The notes beneath the pieces are model-generated. The model made no database searches. It was not told where the DNA came from and was given only the letters and a program-made list of their open reading frames with translations. From the NCBI RefSeq assembly GCF_004135735.1, contig NZ_CP012670.1, forward strand, positions 9,557,501 to 9,621,500: a stretch of DNA of 64,000 nt. The letters run 5' to 3'. This DNA comes from Sorangium cellulosum. Its GTDB lineage: Bacteria > Myxococcota_A > Polyangia > Polyangiales > Polyangiaceae. Both the position numbers and the translations under genes were made by a program. Positions 17,659-26,592 of the stretch are shown piece after piece (positions within the stretch are counted from its first letter, which is position 1; each line of letters opens with the position of its first letter).

Positions 17659-17944
17659 TCGACTTTCCTTTCGACCACCGATCCGGTTGCGCGGCGCTCA
17701 GGCCACCGAACGGGCCCGCCGTGGGCGAGCCAGTGCCCGACTCCCGCAGGCGATCCGCGGCGCGACGGGAGCCCGATGCTAGGGACCCGACCGGAATGCT
17801 GTCAATTCGACCTGTCGGCCCGCTCGGGCCTCGCCGGAGGGACACCGAAGCAACCGAGGTGCCGCCGCGCCGCACCTCGGCGTTTCCATCGCCGCGCGCC
17901 GCGGCGCCGTCAACCTGATTGCGGATCGGCCAACAGAGTTGGCC

Positions 17945-18135
17945 GCCTCCCAACCTGGGTCGGGCTTCCGCCTCCCAACCTGGGTCGGGCTCCGGGCTGC
18001 CTCGGTTGGCCCTGCCTCAACCTGGGTCGGTTGGCCCCCAACCTGGGTCGGGCTTCCGGCCGGCTCGGCTGGCCCTGCCTCAACCTGGATCGGTTGGCCC
18101 GGCTGCCTCAACCTGGGTCGGTTGGCCCGGCTGAC
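17945..18135. repeat. AACCTGGGTCGG repeat array upstream of mgtE
   Basis: Six copies of AACCTGGGTCGG (one with an A in place of G) are spaced irregularly by 21-41 bp, with GGCTTCC, GGCTCC or TTGGCC spacers. The same 12-mer, on the other strand, forms six units in the DUF2894-like gene at 40558-40667. The array lies in the 550-bp divergent gap between the vWA gene and mgtE. Confidence 0.85.
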
Positions 18136-18208
18136 CCGACCGCGCGGGCGGCGCTGCGGCGGGCGTTGACGCTTCCCAGCAGGGCCGAGTTGTGGTCAGT
18201 GCCCCAGC

Positions 18209-19594
18209 ATGATGCGCGTCGCCCTCGCCATGGTCCCGGAGGTACGACAGCTCCTCGCCGAGGATCCCGCGCAGCTCTCCGAGCTGCTCGACGAGATCCA
18301 CCACGAGGACCTCGCCGACCTCATCGGCCTGCTGGACGGCGCCGAGGCGGCGAAGGTCTTGATGGCGCTCAAGGCCGAGGACGCCGCGCCCATCTTCGAG
18401 CGCCTCGACGGCGAGACCCAGGAGGCGCTCGTCGAGCACATGGGCGTCGAGAGCATCGCGCCGATCGTCTCCGAGATGGCGGCCGATGACCGGACGGACC
18501 TCATCGAGGCCCTCCCGGACCAGGTGAGCGGCACGCTGCTCTCCACGCTGGAGAAGGTCGACCCCGAGGCCGCGGCCGAGGTCGAGGAGCTCGCCAAGTG
18601 GCCCGAGGACAGCGCCGGCGGCCTCATGACGACCGACTACATCTCGGTCGGCATCCACCTCACGGTCGCCGACGTGATCGAGCGGATCCGCGCCGTCGGC
18701 GAGGACGCCGAGACCATCTACTACGTCTACATCGTCTCCGAGCGGGGGCACCTCATCGGCGTCGTCTCGCTGCGCGACCTGCTGCTCGCCTCGCCGTCCG
18801 AGAGGCTCGCGGACGTGATGACCGAGAACGTCTTCGCCGTCAGCCCCGAGACCGACCAGGAGGAGGTCGCCCGGACGATGGCCAAGTACGACTTCAACGC
18901 CCTGCCCGTGCTCTCCGCGGATCGGAAGCTGCTCGGCGTCATCACGGTCGACGACGTGATGGACGTGCTCACGGAGGAGCAGACCGAGGACGTGCAGCGG
19001 CTCGGCGCGGTCGGCCCCATCGAGGACAGCTACTTCAGGACGAGCTTCTGGACGTTCATCCAGAAGCGCGCCCCCTGGCTCGCCGTGCTGTTCGTCGGCG
19101 AGTTCATGACGGGCTCGGTGCTCCGGAGGTACGAGCACGATCTCGAGGCCGTCGCGACGCTCGCCTACTACGTGCCCCTGCTCATCTCGACCGGCGGCAA
19201 CTCGGGCTCGCAGTCGTCGTCGCTCATCATCCGCAGCCTCGCGGTCGGCGACCTGCGCGTCGGCGACTGGTCGAGCGTCCTCGCCCGCGAGCTCGGGCAG
19301 GGCGTCGTGCTCGGCCTGATCCTCGCGATCATCGGCATGCTCCGCGTCTGGCTGTGGGGCGACGGCACGGGCTTCGTCGTGACCATCGGCGCGACGCTGA
19401 TGGCGATCGTCCTGATGGGCTGCACCGTGGGCGCGATGCTCCCCCTCCTGCTCCGGCGGCTCGGCCTCGACCCGGCGACCAGCTCCACGCCGTTCATCGC
19501 GAGCCTCGTGGACGTCCTCGGGATCATCCTTTACTTCAGCATCGCCCGGCTGGTCCTGGCCGACCTCCTCCAGCAAGCCGGCACCGGCGGCTGA
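18209..19594 (+). CDS. mgtE: MgtE-type magnesium transporter
   Basis: 461 residues. Domain order is the MgtE N-domain (about 15-120; superhelical Mg2+ sensor), two CBS domains (about 130-255; MTTDYISVG and VMTENVFAV), a plug helix, then five membrane helices (about 285-455) with the pore region STGGNSGSQSSS. These are all hallmarks of MgtE channels, which import Mg2+ and close when cytoplasmic Mg2+ occupies the N/CBS interface. The ATG at 18209 gives two Met; the second is equally possible. No M-box riboswitch is recognisable in the repeat-filled upstream gap. Confidence 0.96.
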   Translation: MMRVALAMVPEVRQLLAEDPAQLSELLDEIHHEDLADLIGLLDGAEAAKVLMALKAEDAAPIFERLDGETQEALVEHMGVESIAPIVSEMAADDRTDLIEALPDQVSGTLLSTLEKVDPEAAAEVEELAKWPEDSAGGLMTTDYISVGIHLTVADVIERIRAVGEDAETIYYVYIVSERGHLIGVVSLRDLLLASPSERLADVMTENVFAVSPETDQEEVARTMAKYDFNALPVLSADRKLLGVITVDDVMDVLTEEQTEDVQRLGAVGPIEDSYFRTSFWTFIQKRAPWLAVLFVGEFMTGSVLRRYEHDLEAVATLAYYVPLLISTGGNSGSQSSSLIIRSLAVGDLRVGDWSSVLARELGQGVVLGLILAIIGMLRVWLWGDGTGFVVTIGATLMAIVLMGCTVGAMLPLLLRRLGLDPATSSTPFIASLVDVLGIILYFSIARLVLADLLQQAGTGG

Positions 19595-19721
19595 GCGGGC
19601 TGGAGCGGCGGCGGTCCGGCCCGCCCGGGCGCGCCGCGCCGCCCGGCGCGCTGCCCCTCGTGGCGCGTCGCCCCCCTTGACGCGTCGGCCCCCATGGGGG
19701 AGTGAAACGGTCGTCGTTAGT

Positions 19722-19740
19722 TCAGCGCGAAGCGCGCTGA
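19722..19740 (+). promoter_or_regulatory. Stem-loop in the ssb leader
   Basis: TCAGCGCG-AAG-CGCGCTGA is a perfect 8-bp stem with a 3-nt loop, 24 bp before the ssb ATG and just upstream of the AGAAGGAA ribosome site. Another perfect palindrome, CCCCCATGGGGG, lies at 19689-19700. Either could be an operator or an mRNA structure affecting ssb expression. Confidence 0.45.
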
Positions 19741-19764
19741 CCCCCTCCTAGAGAAGGAATCACG

Positions 19765-20364
19765 ATGGCCGAAGGCTTGAATCGCGTGATGCTGCTCGGC
19801 AACCTGGGCGCCGACCCCGAGCTTCGGTTCACCCAGGGAGGGCAGGCCGTCCTGAACCTGCGGCTCGCAACGACCGAATCGTACCTCGACCGCGACAAGG
19901 TCCGGAAAGAACGGACGGACTGGCACAATGTCGTGATCTGGGGAAAGCGCGCGGAGGCGCTGGGCAAGATCCTCAGCAAGGGCTCCTCGATCTTCGTCGA
20001 GGGCTCGCTCCGCACCTCGAGCTACGACGATCGGGACGGCAACAAGCGCTACAAGACCGAGGTGATCGCCAACAACGTCCTGCTCACGGGCGGAGGCCGC
20101 GGGCGCGGCGCCGTCGGTGACGATGCGGGCGGGTTCGGCGGCGAGGCCGGCGGCGGCTACGGCGGTGGTGGTGGTGGGTACGGTGGCGGCGGCGGCGGCG
20201 GCGGGTACGGCGGCGGTGGCGGTGGCGGCGGCCGCCCGGCCGGAGGCGGCTACGGCAACCGTGGCGGAGGCGGCGGCCGCCCTGTGCCGCCGGACCCCGG
20301 CCCCCCTGCGGACGACTACAGCGGCGGCTTCGGCGGCGGCAACGACGACGACATCCCGTTCTGA
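19765..20364 (+). CDS. ssb: Single-stranded DNA-binding protein
   Basis: 199 residues. The OB fold (1-112) starts MAEGLNRVMLLGNLGADPELR and has the conserved WHNVVIWGKRAE and ILSKGSSIFVEGSLR strands. A long Gly/Tyr-rich flexible linker (about 118-180) precedes the acidic tip DDDIPF, which recruits replication and repair proteins. It acts as a tetramer on single-stranded DNA. The ATG follows a good AGAAGGA ribosome site. The usual rpsF/rpsR neighbours are absent. The bases around its stop codon are partly repeated just downstream. Confidence 0.97.
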   Translation: MAEGLNRVMLLGNLGADPELRFTQGGQAVLNLRLATTESYLDRDKVRKERTDWHNVVIWGKRAEALGKILSKGSSIFVEGSLRTSSYDDRDGNKRYKTEVIANNVLLTGGGRGRGAVGDDAGGFGGEAGGGYGGGGGGYGGGGGGGGYGGGGGGGGRPAGGGYGNRGGGGGRPVPPDPGPPADDYSGGFGGGNDDDIPF

Positions 20365-20394
20365 TCGCGGATTCTGAATCGCGGAGCCGCGACG

Positions 20395-21054
20395 TCAGGG
20401 GCGCGGGCGCGGGCGCCGCGCCAGAACGACGGCCACGGCGGCGGCCGCAAGCGCCCCGAGCGCGGCGGCCACGGCGAGCGGCTGATCCGCGGCGAGGAAG
20501 ATCGTCCGGACGAGCAGGTCCGGCTCCGGCGGCGCCACGAACGCGCCCTCGAGCTCCGCCGCGGCGAGCAGCGTACCGCAGCGGGGCGCGCCCTGCGCCG
20601 GCTCCAGGCAGACCACGCTGCAGAGCGCCGCGTCGCGCTCGCTCCCGGCGAAGCCGAGCACGTGCCGCCCGTGGAGCGCCAGCGCGCGCTCCCCCGCCCT
20701 CGCGGTCCCCTCGAACGGCTGCTCGAACCGGTGCGACACGGCGCGGATCGGCCGTGCCTCCCACCGCGCGATCGTCACCCCGAGCGCCCCGTGGACGAGC
20801 CCCGACGCCCGGTCGAGCACCAGCTCCTCCAGGCCGGTCGCCCAGTGTCGCGACGGCGCGGTCACGCAGACGGCGCGCAGCGAGAGCCCGTCCGCCTCGA
20901 CGCCCCGCCGGAGCGTCACCGCCGCGCCCGCGAGCGCCGAGACGTCGATCGCGGGCAGCGCCTCCTCCGGCACGTCGCGCGCCCCCGCGGGCAGCGCGAG
21001 GCGCAGCGCGAGGCCCGGCGCGACGCCGTGGAGCTCAGCAGCGCTCGAGCTCAT
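20395..21054 (-). CDS. Hypothetical protein with C-terminal membrane anchor
   Basis: 219 residues. The N-terminal 180 residues contain alternating hydrophobic strands and paired cysteines (DAALCSVVCLEPAQGAPRCG split by short loops), then one transmembrane helix (about 190-212, AVAAALGALAAAAVAVVLA) and a basic RRPRPRP tail, which points to an N-outside orientation. I recognise no family. Its start overlaps the merR-like gene by 20 bp, so it belongs to the ihfA-merR operon. It ends 30 bp from ssb, convergently. Confidence 0.65.
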   Translation of the reverse strand: MSSSAAELHGVAPGLALRLALPAGARDVPEEALPAIDVSALAGAAVTLRRGVEADGLSLRAVCVTAPSRHWATGLEELVLDRASGLVHGALGVTIARWEARPIRAVSHRFEQPFEGTARAGERALALHGRHVLGFAGSERDAALCSVVCLEPAQGAPRCGTLLAAAELEGAFVAPPEPDLLVRTIFLAADQPLAVAAALGALAAAAVAVVLARRPRPRP

Positions 21055-21409
21055 CCATCAGCGCCACGACCTCGCTGCGGATGTCGACGAGCGCCGCGCG
21101 CATGCGCTGCACCTCCTCGAGGCTCGCGGTCGAGTCGGGGGCCGGCGGCTCGATGCCGCCCTCGCGCAGCTTGCGTCGCGCCCCCGCGATCGTGAAGCGG
21201 TGCGAATAGAGGAGCTCCTTGACCTTGAGGAGCGTCTCGACGTCGCGCCGGCTGTAGACCCGCTGCCCCTTCGCCGACTTCTGCGGGCGAACGGAGCGGA
21301 ACTCCGTCTCCCAGTACCGGAGCACGTGCGGCTCGACCCCCACGATGCCGGCCACCTCGCCGATCCGGTAGTACAGCTTCGCCGGAAGCTGCTGCTGGCG
21401 CCCGGCCAA
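21035..21409 (-). CDS. MerR-family transcription regulator
   Basis: 124 residues. The N-terminal winged helix has KLYYRIGEVAGIVGVEPHVLRYWETEF, RPQKSAKGQRVYSRRDVE and a following helix (LLKVKELLYSHRFTIAGARRKL), the full MerR DNA-binding module. The C-terminal part is a short coiled coil with no metal-binding Cys pattern, so the effector is unknown. The ihfA-merR order with 5 bp between genes is a common arrangement in delta-proteobacteria and related groups. It probably forms one transcript with ihfA and the membrane protein downstream. Confidence 0.9.
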   Translation of the reverse strand: MAGRQQQLPAKLYYRIGEVAGIVGVEPHVLRYWETEFRSVRPQKSAKGQRVYSRRDVETLLKVKELLYSHRFTIAGARRKLREGGIEPPAPDSTASLEEVQRMRAALVDIRSEVVALMDELERC

Positions 21410-21414
21410 GCGGC

Positions 21415-21720
21415 CTACTCCTCCGCCGCCGAGGCCGTCTCGCGCGGGTTGAGGGCCTGCTTGAGGATCTGGCTCGCCTTGAAGTTCAGGACGCGGCGCT
21501 CCGTGATCAGGATCGGGTCGCCGGTCTGGGGGTTTCGACCCTGGCGCTGGCGCTTGTCGCGCAGCACGAAGTTGCCAAATCCGGAGATCTTGATCTTTTC
21601 CCCGCGGCCCAGCGTCTCCTTCATGGTCTCAAACACAAGATCGACCAGATCGGCGGATTCCTTCTTCGAGAATCCCCCAAGGCGAGAGTAGACCGCCTGA
21701 ACGATTTCGGCTTTCGTCAT
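21415..21720 (-). CDS. ihfA: Integration host factor alpha subunit (HU/IHF family)
   Basis: 101 residues. MTKAEIVQAVYSRLGGFSKKES, the KISGFGNF strand, the RQGRNPQTGDPI beta-arm with its intercalating Pro, and the RRVLNFKAS helix are all canonical. It bends DNA as a dimer, helping recombination, replication and transcription. The Pro-Gln-Thr-Gly arm tip favours IHF-alpha over HU. It is the first gene of the minus-strand run to merR. The gap upstream to the GT2 gene stop (270 bp) should contain its promoter, but no box is clear. Confidence 0.93.
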   Translation of the reverse strand: MTKAEIVQAVYSRLGGFSKKESADLVDLVFETMKETLGRGEKIKISGFGNFVLRDKRQRQGRNPQTGDPILITERRVLNFKASQILKQALNPRETASAAEE

Positions 21721-21992
21721 GATACCCCCATCGCCCTGTTCTGAAGGGAGGCACGCCGCAACCCCTGAGGACCGTTCAGGAAGCCGCGTGCGGTTCCCCC
21801 GACCGGGTTGGGGCAGGATGCCAGCCCGCGTCGGGGAGGTCTAGGGGGTTACGCGGGCTCCCCCCGACGCGCAACGCGCACCGCCACGGACCGCACGAGC
21901 GCTGCCGGAACGGATCGGGGCGATGGCGGGCCCGAGCCCGGCAGCGCCCGGTCGCGCGACGCGGCCGGCGGGGCTCGCCGGCCGCGCTTCGC

Positions 21993-23555
21993 TCAGGCGG
22001 CGAGGTCGCCGAGAGACCGCTCCTTGGTCGCCGGCCTGGGCCAGGCGCCGACGACGGACGCGTCGCTCGGCCGAGCGTCGCTCCAGACGGCCGGCGCGCT
22101 CGAGGTCGCCTCGCGCCGGCGCGCGATCTGCTCCCGCGCGACCATCGCCGCGACGTAGACGTAGCCGACCGCGAAGAGCACCGCGAACGGCGTGGCGAAG
22201 TAGTGCCCCGTCTGGACCGACGCGAGCACCGCGCCGCACGACAGCACGGCGAGCACCGCCTCCGTGAGCGGCAGATCCGTGCGCACCCGGTACCGGCCCT
22301 TGTTGTCGCCCTGCTTGGGGGTCCGCACGAACTCGCCGCTCATGCTGCGCAGGCCCTCGAACACCGCCTTCGAGAGGTGCGGCGCGAGCCCCGTCCCGAG
22401 CGCGATGAGCATCGGCAGGCGCGCGATCGCGCCCCACCGCGAGCGGCCCTGCGCCGTCTCGGCCAGCATGTAGAACGCGGCGAGCGAGCCCGTCGTCGCC
22501 GTGCAGAGCGGCAGGTCGATCGCGACCATCGTCAGCGTGTCGGCGGCGGGGAACAGGACGAGCGCCGGCAGGAGCAGGACGCTCAGCAGGACGAGCAGCG
22601 GGTAGGCGAAGTGCGGCGTGAGGTGGAAGAACGCCTCGAGCCGCTGCGCGCGCGAGAGCTCCGCCCCGAGCACGGTCGCCATGAGCTTGCGCGCGGTCTG
22701 CACCGTCCCCTTGCCCCAGCGGTACTGCTGCGCGCGCAGCGCCGAGATGTCCTCGGGGAGCTCCGCCGGCGAGACGACATCCTCGCGGTAGACGAAGCGG
22801 TAGCCCGCGAGCTGCGCCCGGTACGACAGATCCAGGTCCTCGGTCAGCGTGTCGTGCTGCCAGCCGCCGGCCTCGAGGATGGCGTCCTTGCGCCACATCC
22901 CCCCGGTCCCGGAGAAGTTGAACAGGAGGCCCGCGCCGAAGCGCGCGCGGTTCTCGACGAGGTGGTGGCCGTCGAGCATCAGCGCCTGCACCTGCGTGAG
23001 GATCGAGACGTCGCGGTTCAGGTGGCCCCACCGCGTCTGGACCATGCCGATCGTCGGATCCTGGAAGTGACCGACGATGGAGCGAACGAAGCCCGGCTGC
23101 GGGATGAAATCGGCGTCGAAGATCGCGACGAGCTCGCCCTTCGCGACCTTGAGCCCGGCGTCGAGGGCGCCCGCCTTGTAGCCGACCCGGTCGGTGCGGT
23201 GCAGGTACACCGCGTCGATGCCCCGCGCGCGGAGCCGCTCGACGTGCGCCCGCACGAGGCCCTGCGTCTCGTCCGTCGAGTCGTCGAGCACCTGGATCTC
23301 GAGCCGGTCCGCCGGGTAGTCCATCCTGGCGACCGCGTCGAGCAGCCGCGCCGCGACGGTCGACTCGTTGAAGAGCGGCAGCTGGACGGTCACCCGCGGG
23401 AGATCGCCGTCCGAGAGCGCCGGGACGTCCTGCGCGCGCGCGATCTTCGCGCGGTGCATGCGGCAGAGGATCACGAGGTGCAGCCGGTGCAGGCCGTAGG
23501 CGCTGAGACCGAGCAGCACGCCGAAATAGAGCACGCAGAGCAGCATCGAGAGCAT
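21993..23555 (-). CDS. GT2-family processive glycosyltransferase (cellulose synthase-like)
   Basis: About 520 residues. TM helices occur at the N-terminus and in two C-terminal groups. The catalytic domain has LDDSTDE (first Asp pair), a FDADF metal site, TEDLDLSYR (general base) and QQYRWGKG, so all four processive GT2 motifs are intact. This pattern fits CslA/mannan- or cellulose-synthase-like enzymes that polymerise beta-linked sugars across the inner membrane. The start is placed at the ATG at 23555, where AGGTG lies six bases upstream. The longer reading from 23678 adds 41 residues with poor third-position G/C, which look non-coding. Confidence 0.88.
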   Translation of the reverse strand: MLSMLLCVLYFGVLLGLSAYGLHRLHLVILCRMHRAKIARAQDVPALSDGDLPRVTVQLPLFNESTVAARLLDAVARMDYPADRLEIQVLDDSTDETQGLVRAHVERLRARGIDAVYLHRTDRVGYKAGALDAGLKVAKGELVAIFDADFIPQPGFVRSIVGHFQDPTIGMVQTRWGHLNRDVSILTQVQALMLDGHHLVENRARFGAGLLFNFSGTGGMWRKDAILEAGGWQHDTLTEDLDLSYRAQLAGYRFVYREDVVSPAELPEDISALRAQQYRWGKGTVQTARKLMATVLGAELSRAQRLEAFFHLTPHFAYPLLVLLSVLLLPALVLFPAADTLTMVAIDLPLCTATTGSLAAFYMLAETAQGRSRWGAIARLPMLIALGTGLAPHLSKAVFEGLRSMSGEFVRTPKQGDNKGRYRVRTDLPLTEAVLAVLSCGAVLASVQTGHYFATPFAVLFAVGYVYVAAMVAREQIARRREATSSAPAVWSDARPSDASVVGAWPRPATKERSLGDLAA

Positions 23556-23678
23556 CGGGAGCACCTGCCGCCAGCGTGGTGCCGAGCAGCCGTGGGATCT
23601 GGCGGGAGGCCGGTCTCCACTCCTGCGGATGCTGGCGAGCAACGAACGCGTACCACCCGCCGAATCCGAAGTTGTCAT

Positions 23679-24006
23679 GCACTTGTAATTCGTTGCAACT
23701 CTCTGTCACGAGGTCAGGAAAGTTGACTCCTGCCCCGGCGCTGCCCCCTGTAAAAATGACACCGACCGACAATCCCACATCGCCCCGGTGCGCCGTGATG
23801 GCCGTGTTTCGCCGCGAAACGCGCGTCCGCGGGCGACACACGGGGTCAGGCGATCCCCCGATAGGCGCAGTTAAATAAGGCACCCTCGCGTCAGGAATCA
23901 CCTGGTGAGATGTGCTCTGGGCAAGGTGTTTACCGGATAGTCGAGGCCGGCAGACGGCGCGGCGCGCTCGGAGGGCCTGTCGAGGGGCCGCGCTGCGGGC
24001 CCCGGC
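23679..24006. promoter_or_regulatory. AT-richer promoter island between divergent genes
   Basis: The segment around 23680-23880 is notably less GC-rich than the rest and has low-GC words such as TTGTAATTC, TGTAAAAATG and TTAAATAAGG. It sits between the GT2 gene and the palindrome/DUF-like gene on the other side and probably carries the GT2 promoter. TTGACT at 23724 lacks a well-spaced -10 partner. Confidence 0.45.
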
Positions 24007-24137
24007 CGCGGTGGGGGGGGGCGGCCCTCTGGGGGCTCACCTCCGGGGCTTGCGTTCCGGCGAGCCCCTTTTGTGGCTCGCCTGCACTTCAGCCCCTCCG
24101 GTGAGCCCCCAGAGGGCCGCACCCCCCGCGGTGGGGG
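24006..24137. repeat. Palindromic element, copy 3 (inverted orientation)
   Basis: Inner arms 24021-24041 and 24100-24120 are perfect over 21 bp; farther out pairing is imperfect because of a G-run. The core is in the opposite orientation to the other copies. A 12-bp direct repeat CCGCGGTGGGGG flanks it (24006-24017 and 24126-24137). It lies 50 bp upstream of the next gene. Confidence 0.85.
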
Positions 24138-24186
24138 TCGCCGCTGCGTCTGGCGTCGGCGGGCGCGCAGGGCTATCCGTTCGCGG

Positions 24187-25227
24187 ATGAGCCGGGCGCT
24201 ATTCCAGGAGCTGAGAGCTCGCCAGATCGCATTCCTCGAGGCGCGGCTCGTGTCGGACGCCGCCGCGCGGGCGTGGCGGCGGCACCTGCCCGAAGGCTTC
24301 GCCGCGCTGCTCGCGACGCCGCTCGGGGAGCTCGCCGACGCGGCGGCGATCGCGCGCGTGCTCGACGCGCTCGCGGCGGAGGAGTCGCTCCGGCGCGCGG
24401 TCCGGCCCGCGGCCGCCGCGGCGATCGCGGCGCTGCTCGAGGCGGGGCGCGGCGAGCAGCGCCGCGCGAAGGAGCTCCTGCCGGAGGGGGCGCGCGACAA
24501 GCTCGACCGCATCCTGGAGCAGCCGAAGCTCGTGCCGGAGCGGCTCGTGCGCGAGGTGCTGGAGAGCGACGCGCTCGACGCGGTGATGCGCGACGTCCTC
24601 TACGACACGCTGAAGGAGTTCTCCGAGAAGGTGAACCCGTTCTTCGCCGAGTGGGGGCTGCCGGCGCTCCTCAAGCGGGTCGCCCCGTTCGGCCTCGGCG
24701 GGGTCGGCAAGACGATGGGCGCGATGCGGGGCGAGTTCGAGCGGCGCCTCGAGCCGGAGATCCGCAGGTTCTTGCAGGGCTTCTCGCGCACGGCGATGCA
24801 GCGGGTGCACGACATCCTCGTCGCCAGGGGCGACGCGCCCGAGTTCGTCGCCCTGCGCAAGCACGTCGCGGCGTGGGTGCTGGAGCAGGAGATCCGCGCG
24901 CTGCTCGGCCAGCTCGACGCGCGGAGCGCGGCGCTCGTCGAGGCGCTCGGGGCCGACGTCGCCGCGCAGCTCCTGAGGGACCAGCCGGCGCGCCAGCGAC
25001 TCGAGGAGGCGATCGCGGCGTTCATCGCGGCGCACGCGCGCGAGCCGCTCGGCCAGGCGCTGCAGCGCCTCGGGATCACCCCCGTCCTCGACGTCGACGC
25101 GGTCGCGGCCGCGACGTGGCCGGTCGTGCGGAGCCTGTGCGCTAGCGCGCCGGTGCGCGCCTTCCTCGCGTCGCTGGTGGAGGAGTTCTTCGACGGGCTG
25201 CCGGACGAGCTCGATCCGCCGGCCTGA
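24187..25227 (+). CDS. Hypothetical helical protein
   Basis: 346 residues, almost entirely alpha-helical and rich in Ala, Arg, Glu and Leu, without signal peptide or clear membrane segment. Recognisable words are SRALFQELRARQIAFLEARL at the start, EKVNPFFAEWGLPALLKRV in the middle and VEEFFDGLPDEL near the end. I recognise no family and assign no function. The start at 24187 is chosen because the upstream reading runs into the palindromic element. It is convergent with the receiver-like gene, 27 bp apart. Confidence 0.7.
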   Translation: MSRALFQELRARQIAFLEARLVSDAAARAWRRHLPEGFAALLATPLGELADAAAIARVLDALAAEESLRRAVRPAAAAAIAALLEAGRGEQRRAKELLPEGARDKLDRILEQPKLVPERLVREVLESDALDAVMRDVLYDTLKEFSEKVNPFFAEWGLPALLKRVAPFGLGGVGKTMGAMRGEFERRLEPEIRRFLQGFSRTAMQRVHDILVARGDAPEFVALRKHVAAWVLEQEIRALLGQLDARSAALVEALGADVAAQLLRDQPARQRLEEAIAAFIAAHAREPLGQALQRLGITPVLDVDAVAAATWPVVRSLCASAPVRAFLASLVEEFFDGLPDELDPPA

Positions 25228-25254
25228 GCCCCCCGGGGATCGACGCGGTCGCGC

Positions 25255-25629
25255 TCAGGCCATCGCCGACGCGTCCGCGACCACGGACTCGATGTACGCG
25301 AGGCTGCGCGTCGGGCACACAGGCACCGTCGGCGCGAACGCCTCGACGTCCAGGATGAGCTCGGGGCCGCCCGCGGCCGTCAGCACCACGACGGGCACGC
25401 GCGGGTACATCCGGCGGAGCTCTTCCATCTCGCCGTGCGGATCGGCCGCGAGCCGCGGCACGAGCACCATGACGTGCGGGCGCCAGCGGGCCAGCACGTC
25501 ACGCGCGTGGTCGAGCCCGCAGCATGTCTCCACCGTGTAGTCCCGAGACGTGAGGAACCGGACGAGCGGCTGGGTGTTGCTCGCGTCGTCGTCGATCACC
25601 AGAACTCGGGTCGTGCTCTCGATCTCCAT
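25255..25629 (-). CDS. Degenerate receiver-domain protein
   Basis: 124 residues with the CheY-like alternation of strands and helices. The N-terminal acidic cluster (VLVIDDDAS) is kept. The expected phosphoacceptor position reads VMVLVPRL with no Asp, and the conserved Lys before Pro is replaced (VPVCPTRS). The threonine/Ala switch region (VVLTAAGG) is retained. It is therefore a pseudo-receiver that probably cannot be phosphorylated and may act as a protein-binding module. There is no output domain. It is separated from livF by about 205 bp without a clear promoter. Confidence 0.75.
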   Translation of the reverse strand: MEIESTTRVLVIDDDASNTQPLVRFLTSRDYTVETCCGLDHARDVLARWRPHVMVLVPRLAADPHGEMEELRRMYPRVPVVVLTAAGGPELILDVEAFAPTVPVCPTRSLAYIESVVADASAMA

Positions 25630-25833
25630 GGGTGTCCCCCGTTGTCGGCATGGTCTAACCGCGGCGACTTCAAACCAGAACTTCTACCCCGGTCCGAGGG
25701 ACACCATACCGCATCGGGGACAGAGCGCGATGTCAATCGCGCCTCATCGCATCGCGCAACGCCGCGATACGCGCCAGAAACACCGGCGCTCTCAACCTGA
25801 AGTTCACCGGATCGACGCGGGATCCGCCGCCTC

Positions 25834-26592
25834 TCAGCCGCCGAGGTAGGCCGCGCGGATCTCCTCGTTCGCTGCGAGATCCCGGGAGTCGCCGCTCATG
25901 GCGATCTGCCCCGTACGGAGCACATAGGCGCGCGTGGAGTACTTGAGCGCTAGTCGGGTATTTTGCTCGACGAGGAGTACGGTAGTTCCTGACTCCGCGA
26001 TCCTGGCGATGGATTCGAAGATGTCGGCGACGAGCCGCGGCGCGATGCCGAGGGAGGGCTCGTCGAGGAGCAGCATGGCCGGGCGCGCCATCATGGCGCG
26101 GCCGATCGCGAGCATCTGCTGCTCGCCGCCGGAGAGCGTGCCGCCGTGCTGGTGCATGCGCTCGCCGAGGCGGGGGAAGAGCCGCACGATGTCCTCGAGG
26201 GTCTCCGCCATGGTGGGCCCGTGCTTGTGGCACCACGCGCCGAGCTCGAGGTTCTCGCGGACGGTGAGGTTCGCGAAGATCGCGCGCCCCTCCGGGACGA
26301 GCGAGACGCCGCAGGCGACGAGCTCCTCGGTGGAGACGGCGGCGAGGTCCCGGCCGTCGTAGCAGATGCGGCCGGAGGCGATCGGCAGGAGCCGGACGAT
26401 CGTCTTCAGCGTGGTCGTCTTGCCGGCGCCGTTCGCGCCGATCATCGCGACGATCTCGCCGCGCCGCACCTCGAGGTCGATGCCCTTCAGCGCCTTGATG
26501 CCGCCGTAGCCGACCTCGAGGCCCTCGACGACGAGCAGGCGCTCGCCGGGCGCCGCGGAGGGGGGCCTTCGCGTCGGGTGGGCCGTCTTCAT
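25834..26592 (-). CDS. livF: Branched-chain amino acid ABC transporter ATPase
   Basis: 252 residues. Walker A GANGAGKTT, the signature LSGGEQQML, Walker B LLLDEPSLGIAP and the switch His region VLLVEQNT identify a LivF-type nucleotide-binding subunit; SLGIAPRLV is characteristic. It pairs with LivG on the cytoplasmic face of the permease. Its ATG overlaps the livG stop, so the subunits are translationally coupled. A short N-terminal extension of about 15 residues precedes the fold. Confidence 0.94.
   Translation of the reverse strand: MKTAHPTRRPPSAAPGERLLVVEGLEVGYGGIKALKGIDLEVRRGEIVAMIGANGAGKTTTLKTIVRLLPIASGRICYDGRDLAAVSTEELVACGVSLVPEGRAIFANLTVRENLELGAWCHKHGPTMAETLEDIVRLFPRLGERMHQHGGTLSGGEQQMLAIGRAMMARPAMLLLDEPSLGIAPRLVADIFESIARIAESGTTVLLVEQNTRLALKYSTRAYVLRTGQIAMSGDSRDLAANEEIRAAYLGG

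Noticed and set aside
17945..18135. CRISPR-like array upstream of mgtE
   Set aside because: The repeats are only 12 bp, spacing is irregular and spacers are themselves similar.
21993..23678. Longer start of the GT2 gene at 23678
   Set aside because: The extra 41 codons use A/T third positions against the gene's strong G/C bias, and a good ribosome site fits the ATG at 23555.
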